From the NCBI GenBank assembly GCA_018815245.1, contig JAHIXK010000016.1, positions 1-44,192 on the forward strand: a stretch of DNA of 44,192 nt, given 5' to 3'. This DNA comes from Gammaproteobacteria bacterium (GTDB taxonomy: Bacteria > Pseudomonadota > Gammaproteobacteria > Burkholderiales > Burkholderiaceae_B). The position numbers and the translations under genes were made by a program. This document shows positions 25,624-33,863 of the stretch, piece after piece. Numbering within the stretch: the stretch's first letter is position 1; each line of letters starts with the position of its first letter. The notes under the pieces were generated by a model that was not told where the DNA came from, ran no database searches, and worked only from the letters and a program-made list of their open reading frames with translations.

Positions 25624-27768
25624 TTAGTTCAAATTGTCTTCAAGTTTTTTTCCTTGAGCGGCCATTTCCACCAGCATGCTGGCAGGCTTGAAACGTTCAC
25701 CATACTTGGCAGCCAGTTCTTCGCAACGCTGCACAAACTGGGGCAAGCCCATCGCGTTGATGAACTGCAACATGCCACCGGTAAATGGCGCAAAACCCAA
25801 TCCAAAAATGGAACCGATGTTGCCGTCGGCCACTGAACGCAGCACTTTTTCCTGCAGGCAGCGTGCGGCTTCATTGGCCTGGATGTACATCAAGCGATCC
25901 TGGATTTCCTGCGAAGAAGGTTGCTGCTGTGCAACCGGAAATTCTTCGCCCAAACCGGTCCACAGGGTTTTGCCTGCTGGGGTGTAGTCGTAGAAACCCT
26001 TGCCAGCTTTCTTGCCAATGCGGCCATGCTTTTCAGCCACGGTAATCAGCGTGTTGTAGCCTGGGTGCTCGGGGAAAGTTTGGCCCGCAGCTTCCATGTC
26101 TTTTTTGGTTTGCTTCATGATCAGCAAACTGAGGCTGAGCGACACTTCGTCGTACAGCGCCAACGGTGGCATGGGCATGCCGGCTTCCAGACCTGCCATT
26201 TCGATTGAACGGGGGTGAACACCCTCGCCCACCATGGCTGCGGCTTCCATCAGAAATGTGCCAAACACGCGGCTGGTGAAGAAGCCGCGGCTGTCGTTCA
26301 CAACAATCGGTGTTTTGCCGATTTGTTGTACATAGTCGAAGCCCTTGGCCAGGGTTTCATCGTCGGTTTTTTCACCCATGATGATTTCAACCAGCGGCAT
26401 TTTGTCCACGGGGGAAAAGAAGTGCAAACCGATGAACTGGTTGGGGCGCTTGGACGCTTCAGCCAAGCCAGTAATTGGCAAGGTTGAAGTGTTGGATGCA
26501 TACACGGCGGTGGCAGGAATCACGGCTTCTGCCTTGGCCGTTACTTCGGCCTTTACGCCGCGGTCTTCGAATACAGCCTCGATGACCAAATCCGCACCTT
26601 CCAGTTTGGAATAGTCGGTGGTGGCGGTAATCAAATTCAGCAGTGCGTCTTTCTTTTCAGGTGTGCTGCGTTTTTTGGCAATGGCTTTGTCCAGCAGGTT
26701 GGTGCTGTAGGCTTTGCCTTTGTCGGCGCCTTCTTGTGTGGCATCAATCAACACCACTTCAATGCCCACTTTTGCAGACACATACGCAATGCCCGCACCC
26801 ATCATGCCTGCACCCAGAATACCCACCTTCTTCACCTTGCTTTTTGCAGGTGCGCTTGGGCGGCTTTGGCCTTTCTTGATGCTGTTCAGCTGATACCACA
26901 GCGTGTTCATCATGTTCTTGCTTTCTTGCGACAACACGCAGGCAGCGAAGTAACGGCTTTCCACTTTCAGGCCAGTGTCGATGTCGGTAATGCCGCCCTC
27001 AAACACGCAGCTTGCAATGTGGGTCAACGCTGGGTAATTGCCGAATGCTTTGGCATTGGCCATGCTCGGTGCGATCGCCCAAATTTGCGCAATCGCGGGG
27101 TGCTTGGAATCGCCACCGGGAAATTTGAAACCCTTCACATCCCAAGGCTGCAAGGCTTTGGGATTGGCCAATGCCCAGGCTTTGGCCTTGGCAATCATTT
27201 CTTCGGCTGTGTCCGCAGTTTCCTGCACAATGCCTTTTTTCACAGCCTGCTCAACGCGCAACTCCGTGCCCTGGGTCATCATTTCAAGTGCGCCTTGAAT
27301 ACCGACCATGCGGGGCAAACGCTGTGTACCACCGCCGCCGGGCAACAGGCCAAGCTTTACTTCAGGCAAACCGAATTTGGCTTTGGGGTTGTTCAACGCA
27401 ACGCGGTGGTTACAGGCCATGGCCAGTTCCAGGCCGCCGCCCAATGCGGTGCCGTTCAAGGCGCACACAATGGGCTTCTCGCACTTTTCCATGCGGCGCA
27501 ACAGGGTTTTGAAGGCCTCGGCCAAATCAAAGGCCTGCTGGGGGTCGGTAATTTTGTAAACCGTGTCCAAATCGGCGCCAGCCAAAAACTCCGGCTTGCC
27601 GGAAGTCAGCACCACGCCTTTTACGGCTGCATCGGTTTCAATGCGGGTCAGGGCTTCTGCAAACGGGCCCATCAATTCTTCATTCAATACGTTCATGGAA
27701 CGGCCGGGCATGTCGAGTGTGACTACCGCGATACCGTCCTGACCGAGTTCAAATTTCACTGCACTCAT
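25624..27768 (-). CDS. fadB: Multifunctional enoyl-CoA hydratase / 3-hydroxyacyl-CoA dehydrogenase (FadB/FadJ)
   Basis: 714 residues from the ATG at 27768, chosen for GGAG 8 bases upstream. Residues about 1-190 are a crotonase domain with an oxyanion-hole region ([20 protein letters not shown]) and a second acidic residue in [16 protein letters not shown]. Residues about 315-500 are the NAD-binding HAD domain ([17 protein letters not shown], then [10 protein letters not shown] and [17 protein letters not shown] with the catalytic His). The C-terminal HAD domain follows. It hydrates enoyl-CoA and oxidises the 3-hydroxyacyl-CoA. FadB and FadJ cannot be separated by eye. Confidence 0.93.
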   Translation of the reverse strand: MSAVKFELGQDGIAVVTLDMPGRSMNVLNEELMGPFAEALTRIETDAAVKGVVLTSGKPEFLAGADLDTVYKITDPQQAFDLAEAFKTLLRRMEKCEKPIVCALNGTALGGGLELAMACNHRVALNNPKAKFGLPEVKLGLLPGGGGTQRLPRMVGIQGALEMMTQGTELRVEQAVKKGIVQETADTAEEMIAKAKAWALANPKALQPWDVKGFKFPGGDSKHPAIAQIWAIAPSMANAKAFGNYPALTHIASCVFEGGITDIDTGLKVESRYFAACVLSQESKNMMNTLWYQLNSIKKGQSRPSAPAKSKVKKVGILGAGMMGAGIAYVSAKVGIEVVLIDATQEGADKGKAYSTNLLDKAIAKKRSTPEKKDALLNLITATTDYSKLEGADLVIEAVFEDRGVKAEVTAKAEAVIPATAVYASNTSTLPITGLAEASKRPNQFIGLHFFSPVDKMPLVEIIMGEKTDDETLAKGFDYVQQIGKTPIVVNDSRGFFTSRVFGTFLMEAAAMVGEGVHPRSIEMAGLEAGMPMPPLALYDEVSLSLSLLIMKQTKKDMEAAGQTFPEHPGYNTLITVAEKHGRIGKKAGKGFYDYTPAGKTLWTGLGEEFPVAQQQPSSQEIQDRLMYIQANEAARCLQEKVLRSVADGNIGSIFGLGFAPFTGGMLQFINAMGLPQFVQRCEELAAKYGERFKPASMLVEMAAQGKKLEDNLN

Positions 27769-27789
27769 TGTTGTTTCTCCTTCGGCCAA

Positions 27790-28995
27790 TTAAATGCGTT
27801 CGATGATGGTGGCAATACCCATGCCGCCGCCCACACAAAGTGTGGCCAGGCCCAGGGTTTTGTCTTGCCGCTCAAGCTCATCAAGCAAGGTGCCCAAAAT
27901 AATTGCGCCGGTTGCGCCCAGTGGGTGGCCCATGGCGATTGAACCGCCGTTTACGTTCACGCGGTCCAGGCTAACGCCCAGGTTGCGCGCAGTTTGCATG
28001 GGGACCACTGCAAACGCTTCGTTGATTTCCCACAAATCGATGTCGGAAGCTTTCAAGCCTGCTTTGTTCAGGGCTTTCAAGCAGGCCGCTGTTGGGCCAG
28101 TCAGCATGATGGTGGGCTCCGATCCAATCACCGCTGCGGCACGAATGCGTGCGCGTGGCTTCAAACCTGCCTTGCGGCCAGCCTCTTCGGAACCAACCAG
28201 CACCAGGGCGGCACCGTCGACGATGCCCGAGCTGTTACCCGCGTGGTGAATGTGGTTGATGGTTTCTACGGTTGTGTACTTGCGAAGCGCCGTGGCGTTA
28301 AAGCCCATGCTGCCCATCATCGCAAATGATGGCTGCAAGGTGGCCAGGCTTTCGACTGTGGCGTTGCCACGAATGAATTCGTCGTGATCCAACATGATCA
28401 GACCGTTCAGGTCTTTTACAGGCACACGGCTTTTGTTGAAACGGCCTTCAGCTTGCGCTTTGGCAGCACGACGCTGGCTTTCCACGGCGTAGCTGTCTAC
28501 GTCGTGGCGGCTGAACTTTTCCAGCGTGCCAATCAGATCAGCAGAAATACCCTGGGGAATGAAGCCCAGTTTGTCGTTGATGCGGGGGTCCATGAACCAC
28601 GCACCGCCATCACTGCCCATGGTCCAGCGGCTCATGCTTTCCACGCCACCTGCAACCACCATGTCTTCAAGACCACTGCCTACCTTGGCAGCTGCCAGGT
28701 TCACGGATTCCAAGCCCGAAGCACAGAAACGCGACTGGGTAACACCGGCCACGGTTTCGGCCCAGCCGGCATCCAGCACCGCGGTGCGTGCAATGTCGGC
28801 GCCTTGTTCGCCCACCGGGGTTACGCAACCCAGCACCACGTCGTCAACCAGGCTTGTATCGAGGTCGTTGCGCTGCTGCAAAGCGGTTAGCAGGTTGTTC
28901 AACAACCACACGGGTGTGGCCTGGTGCAGGCTGCCGTCTTTCTTACCTTTGCCCCGTGGGGTTCTTACTGCGTCAAATATCAGTGCCGATGGCAT
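27790..28995 (-). CDS. fadA: Acetyl-CoA C-acyltransferase (thiolase)
   Basis: 401 residues. The acylated Cys91 is in [12 protein letters not shown]. The C-terminal catalytic motifs are [26 protein letters not shown] (His) and [10 protein letters not shown] (second Cys). It cleaves 3-ketoacyl-CoA to acetyl-CoA and a shortened acyl-CoA. It is the first gene of the fad operon, with AGGAGG 5 bases before the ATG. The multifunctional enzyme gene follows 21 bases later. Confidence 0.94.
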   Translation of the reverse strand: MPSALIFDAVRTPRGKGKKDGSLHQATPVWLLNNLLTALQQRNDLDTSLVDDVVLGCVTPVGEQGADIARTAVLDAGWAETVAGVTQSRFCASGLESVNLAAAKVGSGLEDMVVAGGVESMSRWTMGSDGGAWFMDPRINDKLGFIPQGISADLIGTLEKFSRHDVDSYAVESQRRAAKAQAEGRFNKSRVPVKDLNGLIMLDHDEFIRGNATVESLATLQPSFAMMGSMGFNATALRKYTTVETINHIHHAGNSSGIVDGAALVLVGSEEAGRKAGLKPRARIRAAAVIGSEPTIMLTGPTAACLKALNKAGLKASDIDLWEINEAFAVVPMQTARNLGVSLDRVNVNGGSIAMGHPLGATGAIILGTLLDELERQDKTLGLATLCVGGGMGIATIIERI

Positions 28996-29021
28996 CTGTG
29001 CCTCCTGGATTTTCTGGACTT

Positions 29022-29037
29022 GGTAATCGAAATTACC
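29022..29037. promoter_or_regulatory. Operator-like inverted repeat upstream of the fad operon (proximal)
   Basis: GGTAAT-CGAA-ATTACC is a perfect 6-4-6 palindrome lying 27-42 bases before the thiolase start, where it would block or overlap the promoter. The size suits a dimeric TetR-type repressor. A near-copy lies 110 bp further upstream. Confidence 0.6.
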
Positions 29038-29131
29038 GAAAGTATCGTGGATTCTTCACGTTCCAGAATGGCGATGTGCAAACGCACAATCAACCCAAGA
29101 AGTTACTTTAGAGCAATGGCTCTATGCATAT

Positions 29132-29147
29132 GGTAATTTGGCTTACC
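29132..29147. promoter_or_regulatory. Second operator-like inverted repeat upstream of the fad operon (distal)
   Basis: GGTAAT-TTGG-CTTACC matches the proximal site with one half-site mismatch (GGTAA/TTACC conserved). It starts exactly 110 bp from the other, close to a whole number of DNA turns. It overlaps the last codons of the vapC-like gene. Confidence 0.5.
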
Positions 29148-29586
29148 GTTTGTTTTCTGTTGAATAGTATGCTCCGGTGTCGTGCATGAAAAAACGGTCT
29201 TGAATGGGTGGCTGCAAACCAAGTTCATTAACCACGCGCAGCAGTTGAATGTCCCGGGTCCACAGCGTGGTACCCGGCGACAACAATACCGAGGCCAGCA
29301 GGTGGGTATCCACATACCCCAAACCTTGCCCGTACAACTGACGAAGATCAACCAGTTCAAGCACTTCGCTGGGCGAAGCGAGTACCGTGGGCTGCAGATC
29401 CGCCATCCAGGTCAGCACACGTTCTCGTTCGTTGGATGGGGCCAGATTGGCCAGCGCCATTTCGCCCAGAATGAATGGATGCCCAAGCACGCTGCCGTCA
29501 TTGAGCAGGCGCACCAGTTGGGGTTCGGACTGGTGAAAGTGATCCACCCACACGGAGGTGTCAACAAGCACTTTCACAATTGCCAC
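29143..29586 (-). CDS. vapC: VapC-type PIN-domain ribonuclease toxin
   Basis: 147 residues with the PIN acidic quartet visible: Asp9 (VLVDTSVWVDHF), Glu42 (LGEMAL), Asp93 (GYVDTHLL) and Asp112 (LWTRD). Such enzymes are Mg-dependent RNases that cleave tRNA or rRNA when released from the antitoxin. The start overlaps the antitoxin gene by 13 bases, the usual coupled arrangement. Confidence 0.9.
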   Translation of the reverse strand: MAIVKVLVDTSVWVDHFHQSEPQLVRLLNDGSVLGHPFILGEMALANLAPSNERERVLTWMADLQPTVLASPSEVLELVDLRQLYGQGLGYVDTHLLASVLLSPGTTLWTRDIQLLRVVNELGLQPPIQDRFFMHDTGAYYSTENKR

Positions 29587-29768
29587 TGCCTGCGTGGAAT
29601 GTGTTGCAGATCGGGCTGCGTTCCGCCCAACAAGGCAAGCCTGCGTGCGCTTTCTCGCTGAATCAGGGCACGCAGTGCTTCACGAAGCAGTTCATTTCGC
29701 TCGCCCAGCCCGGAAAGCTGCTGGGCTTTGTTTAATAATTCATCATCCAGATTGACAGTGGTTCTCAT
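29574..29768 (-). CDS. vapB: VapB-type ribbon-helix-helix antitoxin
   Basis: 64 residues from the ATG at 29768, beginning MRTTVNLDDELLNKAQQLSG, a VapB/MetJ-Arc-like ribbon-helix-helix start that binds DNA as a dimer. The C-terminal tail (LLGGTQPDLQHIPRRQW) would wrap around the toxin. The Leu-Gly-Gly-Thr-x-Pro-x-Leu pattern is common in antitoxins of this family. It probably represses its own promoter in the 118-base gap before the TetR gene. Confidence 0.85.
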   Translation of the reverse strand: MRTTVNLDDELLNKAQQLSGLGERNELLREALRALIQRESARRLALLGGTQPDLQHIPRRQWQL

Positions 29769-29886
29769 ACACAGTTCCAATTGTTAAGCGCATCAACAAT
29801 AGCACCACGTGATTCACTTTTAGATTCAGGCACGCAACACAAATGAAACAGGTTCCGGTCACTGATAACCCTGCAAGCCAACAGCC

Positions 29887-30495
29887 ATGAAAAAAACCGA
29901 GACCAATGCACACCCGGCCAGCATGCGCAAAGCCACGCTGGACCGCATTGAAAATGCGGTGCTGGAACTGTTTACCACCCGCGATTTCAACAGCGTGGCG
30001 CTGATTGAAGTGGCACGCAGCGCCAACGTTTCCTTGCAAACCATTTACAAATATTTCGGCAGCAAGGAGCAACTGGTGGCCTATGTGCTGGACACCACAC
30101 TAAGCCGCTTGGCCAGCCGCATGATCGACCACCTGGAGGGCATCGAGGACTACCGCGAACGCCTGCGCAAAACCCTCTGGGTGATGCTGGATTATTTCGA
30201 CAAACACCCCAAGGTAATCTTGTTGCTGACGGTGTCAATTCCAGCAAGCCGCTACCAGGACCTGCCCGTATACGAAAGCCCGGAATTAATGGGCGCCTTT
30301 CTGGGTATGTTGAAGGCCGGACAACAGAAAGGCGTGTTCAACAACACCGTATCGAGCAAAGTGTTGCTGGATGTTTTCATGGGGGTGTTTGGCCGGGTGG
30401 CACAAATGCATTTTCTGCGCAAAGAACAAGACCGCCTGATTGATCAGTTCGACGGCCTGTTTGCCATTCTGTGGGGGGCCCTAAAGGCCAATTGA
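29887..30495 (+). CDS. TetR-family transcriptional regulator
   Basis: 202 residues. The N-terminal helix-turn-helix is DFNSVALIEVARSANVSLQT followed by IYKYFGSKEQLVAYVLD. The C-terminal ligand domain has no recognised signature. It lies about 0.7 kb from the paired operator-like repeats of the fad operon. It is a candidate regulator of that operon, as TetR-type FadR proteins are in several bacteria. This link is inference. Confidence 0.88.
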   Translation: MKKTETNAHPASMRKATLDRIENAVLELFTTRDFNSVALIEVARSANVSLQTIYKYFGSKEQLVAYVLDTTLSRLASRMIDHLEGIEDYRERLRKTLWVMLDYFDKHPKVILLLTVSIPASRYQDLPVYESPELMGAFLGMLKAGQQKGVFNNTVSSKVLLDVFMGVFGRVAQMHFLRKEQDRLIDQFDGLFAILWGALKAN

Positions 30496-30554
30496 ATGGA
30501 ACCCTCAACCGGTTGTTGCCACTCAAAACCAATGAACCTAAGAGTCCACACGGC

Positions 30555-31781
30555 ATGGTATTACCTGTTCAGCATTCAAATGCAGAAACTTGGCACAGCT
30601 TGGGGCAATTGGCACGCAATGAAAATGGACAGCCGACCAATCACGGGGGCGACCCTTTGCCGTCCATTGCGCCCAGTGGAAACGCTTGGGCAGAATTTAA
30701 AAGCAATCCAACTTTACACGCTCCTCACATTGCGCAACTGAACCGTTCCACCAAAGACATCCACACGTTCATCGCAGAGCATGCACCCACGGGTGCAGGG
30801 CGACAGGAAGCCCTGAATAATCTTCAACATTACGTCAATACAAAAATCAATTGCCACCCAGGCAACCTGTCTGCATTGACCATCAACGAAAACCGGCGAA
30901 ATTTGCACCTGTTTGCCCAACAACTGAACAACCCCACAATTTCCACCGACCAGAAATTGACTGCGGCCCTTAACCTGGGCAAAGGCTTGGGTGTGTGCAC
31001 AGAAGGTGAAACACTGAACATACTCGACAGCACTCAGCAGCTGTGCAACCGGCAACAGGGACTGGCGGGTCTCTTGGTGAAAACCAAGAACCTGTTGGTC
31101 GAGCAGCACTTGCAGCAACTGGTCAAACACGAAGATGCAATACACCTGTCGCACAAACTGGCCAACGACATGGAAATTCACCATGTGCAGGCACTAAAAA
31201 ACCATGTCGCCGGGCAGTGGGGCCTTGCCGTGCAAGAAGACCGTTACGCCACGTCCGCCTATCAGGCACGGACGGGGCAAATGGCCAGTGCCCTGCTGGC
31301 GAAAACCATTACCCCGGCAACATTGGCACACCATGCGGCTGAACAACTGGAACAGGCCTTGATCAGCCAAACCGCACCTGGCCTGCGCGAAGGCATTCCA
31401 GTAGAGCTATTGAAAACGGAACCACTGCGCCGGGCCATTCAAGCGGAATTCGGTCAAAGCATTGATCTGGAACAATGCCTGGAATTCAATGACGACTACA
31501 GTGAGGTGCGCCTTAAGCCCCACGAAGACCTTGCGTTGCACATCGTGAAGGCTTTTCAGGGCATTGGGCTGGTGCCCATCCACGCCAACCCGATGCATGT
31601 ATTGAACCAACCCACACCCGGCCTGCAGCAGGCGATTGAACAAGTGGGAACACTTCGCGGTGAAGTGGTGCGCCGACCATTGCACAACGACTACATCAAC
31701 AGCTTCTGGTTTGGTCATGCGCAAACACAGCAAGATTCAAAACGCAAAGAAGAGCAAGAACATCAATTCAGGCGTCGATAG
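30555..31781 (+). CDS. Unrecognised 408-residue soluble protein, effector-like in style
   Basis: An ATG at 30555 gives 408 residues; a GTG at 30471 would extend it 28 residues into the TetR gene. There is no signal peptide or membrane segment. The N-terminal 60 residues are polar and Ser/Asn/His-rich, hinting at disorder. The rest is helix-rich, with a striking INCHPGNLSALTINENRR block near residue 110, then FAQQLNNPTISTDQKL and LGVCTEGETLNILDS. The C-terminus is highly charged (DSKRKEEQEHQFRRR). The composition resembles translocated effector proteins, but no secretion system for them is visible here. Function unknown. Confidence 0.7.
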   Translation: MVLPVQHSNAETWHSLGQLARNENGQPTNHGGDPLPSIAPSGNAWAEFKSNPTLHAPHIAQLNRSTKDIHTFIAEHAPTGAGRQEALNNLQHYVNTKINCHPGNLSALTINENRRNLHLFAQQLNNPTISTDQKLTAALNLGKGLGVCTEGETLNILDSTQQLCNRQQGLAGLLVKTKNLLVEQHLQQLVKHEDAIHLSHKLANDMEIHHVQALKNHVAGQWGLAVQEDRYATSAYQARTGQMASALLAKTITPATLAHHAAEQLEQALISQTAPGLREGIPVELLKTEPLRRAIQAEFGQSIDLEQCLEFNDDYSEVRLKPHEDLALHIVKAFQGIGLVPIHANPMHVLNQPTPGLQQAIEQVGTLRGEVVRRPLHNDYINSFWFGHAQTQQDSKRKEEQEHQFRRR

Positions 31782-31825
31782 CCCATCAACCGCACCATTA
31801 TCGTGCATTTTTTGATTCAAAAAGC

Positions 31826-31851
31826 GGGCATTGTTTTTGCTGGTAATGCCC
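31826..31851 (+). terminator. Probable terminator after the 408-residue protein gene
   Basis: GGGCATT and AATGCCC form a 7-bp stem around a 12-base loop, followed by CACTTTT. The U-tract is short, so efficiency is uncertain. Confidence 0.5.
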
Positions 31852-31884
31852 CACTTTTAATCAAAAACCTGAAAATTCACCAAA

Positions 31885-33090
31885 ATGGAACAAATCACTC
31901 TCGCACTGGACACTCTTTTTGTGCTTCTAGGCGCCATCATGGTGCTTGCAATGCACGCCGGTTTTGCATTCCTGGAAGTGGGCACAGTGCGCCACAAAAA
32001 CCAGGTCAATGCCCTTGTTAAAATTCTCGCCGACTTTTCGGTCAGCACCATCAGCTACTTTTTCATAGGCTACGCGATAGCCTATGGCGTGGGTTTCTAT
32101 GAACCCGCTGCCGTGTTGAACGAGGGCAGCGGTTACGCATTGACCAAGTTCTTCTTCCTGCTGACCTTCGCTGCGGCCATTCCGGCCATTGTGTCGGGCG
32201 GCATTGCCGAACGCGCGCGGTTCGTTCCCCAACTGGTGGCCACAGCAGCCTTGGTGGGCTTGGTGTACCCAGTGTTCGAGGGCATTGTCTGGAACGGCAA
32301 CTACGGCTTTCAAGACTGGTTGACTGCCAGCTTTGGCGCGCCGTTCATGGACTTCGCGGGCAGCGTGGTGGTGCATGCCGTGGGTGGATGGATCGCCCTG
32401 GCGGCGGTGTTGTTGCTGGGTTCGCGCCGTGGCCGCTACACGAAAGACGGCCGCATCAGTTCACACCCGCCCTCTTCGATCCCCTTTCTGGCCTTGGGCA
32501 GTTGGGTGCTGGCTGTGGGCTGGTTCGGCTTTAACGTGATGAGCGCCCAGAAAATTGAAGGCATTTCAGGCCTGGTGGCCGTGAACAGCCTGATGGCCAT
32601 GGTGGGCGGCACACTGGGTGCCTTGCTTGCTGGCCGCAACGACCCGGGCTTCGCCTACAACGGCCCGCTGGCCGGTTTGGTGGCGGTGTGTGCGGGCAGC
32701 AATATCATGCACCCGCTGGGCTCACTGGCGGTGGGGTCGATGGCTGGCGTGCTGTTTGTGTACATGTTCACGTTCACCCAAAACCGTTTGAAAATTGACG
32801 ATGTGCTGGGTGTGTGGCCATTGCATGGCATTTGCGGTGCCTTCGGCGGCATTGCAGCCGGTGTGTTTGGGCAGCAAGCATTCGGCGGCATGGGCGGCGT
32901 TTCCTTCATGAGCCAATTGATCGGCACACTGGCGGGCGTGGTGTTTGCGCTGGCAGGCGGACTGCTTGTGTATGGCCTGTTGAAACTGACGGTGGGCATT
33001 CGTTTGAGCGACGAAGAAGAATTCAACGGCGCTGACCTGACCATTCACAAAATCAGCGCAAGCCCCGAACGCGAAACCAGCAGCTGGTAA
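31885..33090 (+). CDS. amtB: Ammonium transporter, Amt family
   Basis: 401 residues with 11 predicted helices and no signal peptide. The twin pore histidines are His164 (MDFAGSVVVHAVGGW) and His314 (WPLHGICGAFGG), matching His168 and His318 of E. coli AmtB. Asp156 corresponds to the conserved Asp160. It conducts ammonium or ammonia across the inner membrane. No glnK lies beside it, which is unusual for an amtB of this type. The short C-terminal tail (LTIHKISASPERE) may not be the classical GlnK-binding tail. Confidence 0.92.
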   Translation: MEQITLALDTLFVLLGAIMVLAMHAGFAFLEVGTVRHKNQVNALVKILADFSVSTISYFFIGYAIAYGVGFYEPAAVLNEGSGYALTKFFFLLTFAAAIPAIVSGGIAERARFVPQLVATAALVGLVYPVFEGIVWNGNYGFQDWLTASFGAPFMDFAGSVVVHAVGGWIALAAVLLLGSRRGRYTKDGRISSHPPSSIPFLALGSWVLAVGWFGFNVMSAQKIEGISGLVAVNSLMAMVGGTLGALLAGRNDPGFAYNGPLAGLVAVCAGSNIMHPLGSLAVGSMAGVLFVYMFTFTQNRLKIDDVLGVWPLHGICGAFGGIAAGVFGQQAFGGMGGVSFMSQLIGTLAGVVFALAGGLLVYGLLKLTVGIRLSDEEEFNGADLTIHKISASPERETSSW

Positions 33091-33103
33091 GTCGCGTTCC
33101 GTT

Positions 33104-33805
33104 TTACTTCGACATGATCTCCAGGGCTTCTGAATAGAAGTCCCTGCGGATCAACACAAAAACAATCAGTGCACTGAAAGCCACCAACAAACCGGGATGA
33201 ATCATCCAGGTCACCGATGCAATTCCAAAGTAATAACTTCGCAAACCACGGTTGAATTCATCTCCCGCCAAACTGTTGATGCGCGCCATGCGCGAGACAT
33301 AGGCTTCGTTGTATTCCTGATCAGGATTTCCATCGGGCGCGGCGCCCACCAAAATTGTCAGCAGGTTGAACTGACGCAAGCTCCAGGTGAACTTGAAGTA
33401 CGCGACCACAAATACCGCCAGCACCAGCAGCACTTTGATTTCCATCAAACCACGGCTGACCTCTCTGCTGAAGGGCAGGTCAGAAGTAATGTTCACCAAT
33501 TGGTCAAGCGTTCCCAACAGGGCAAACAGGCCAGCGATGATGTAGATGGTGGTGTTGGCATAGAAGGTGACACTGTTGACCAGGTTGCCGATCAGGGCGG
33601 TGTCGCCCACGCGGTTGCTCCGCTTGATCAGTTCACGCGCCCACAGCTTTCGAAACTCATGGGTTTTCTGGGCAAGGCCGCGACGGCCAAACCGCCGGGA
33701 GCCATCAAACACATAGTTGTATCCGCGAAAACAAATCACGAAAAATGCAACGGCGACCCAGTCGAAAATGGTCAGCAAGGAAAAAGCGGTTTGAAATGCG
33801 TTCAT
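33104..33805 (-). CDS. DUF599-family membrane protein
   Basis: 233 residues with four or five hydrophobic segments: LTIFDWVAVAFFVICFRGYN, TIYIIAGLFALLGTLDQL, VLLVLAVFVVAYFKFTWSL and MIHPGLLVAFSALIVFVL. Between the first two lies a basic loop with ARELIKRSNRVGDTALIGN, a family-like signature. The function of DUF599 proteins is unknown. It converges on amtB with a 13-base gap. Confidence 0.8.
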   Translation of the reverse strand: MNAFQTAFSLLTIFDWVAVAFFVICFRGYNYVFDGSRRFGRRGLAQKTHEFRKLWARELIKRSNRVGDTALIGNLVNSVTFYANTTIYIIAGLFALLGTLDQLVNITSDLPFSREVSRGLMEIKVLLVLAVFVVAYFKFTWSLRQFNLLTILVGAAPDGNPDQEYNEAYVSRMARINSLAGDEFNRGLRSYYFGIASVTWMIHPGLLVAFSALIVFVLIRRDFYSEALEIMSK

Positions 33806-33863
33806 GTTGTTTGTGTTGTTGTAGAAGTTGGCACTGTCGGGAAACTCATCATGTTACTCAGCC

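Noticed and set aside
26734-27942. 402-residue plus-strand frame opposite the fad genes
   Set aside because: It is His/Cys/Gln-rich with no recognisable domain and lies antisense to two certain beta-oxidation genes.
29887-30495. TetR regulator as the vapBC regulator
   Set aside because: VapB itself carries the DNA-binding fold and normally autoregulates; nothing links the TetR protein to it apart from divergence.
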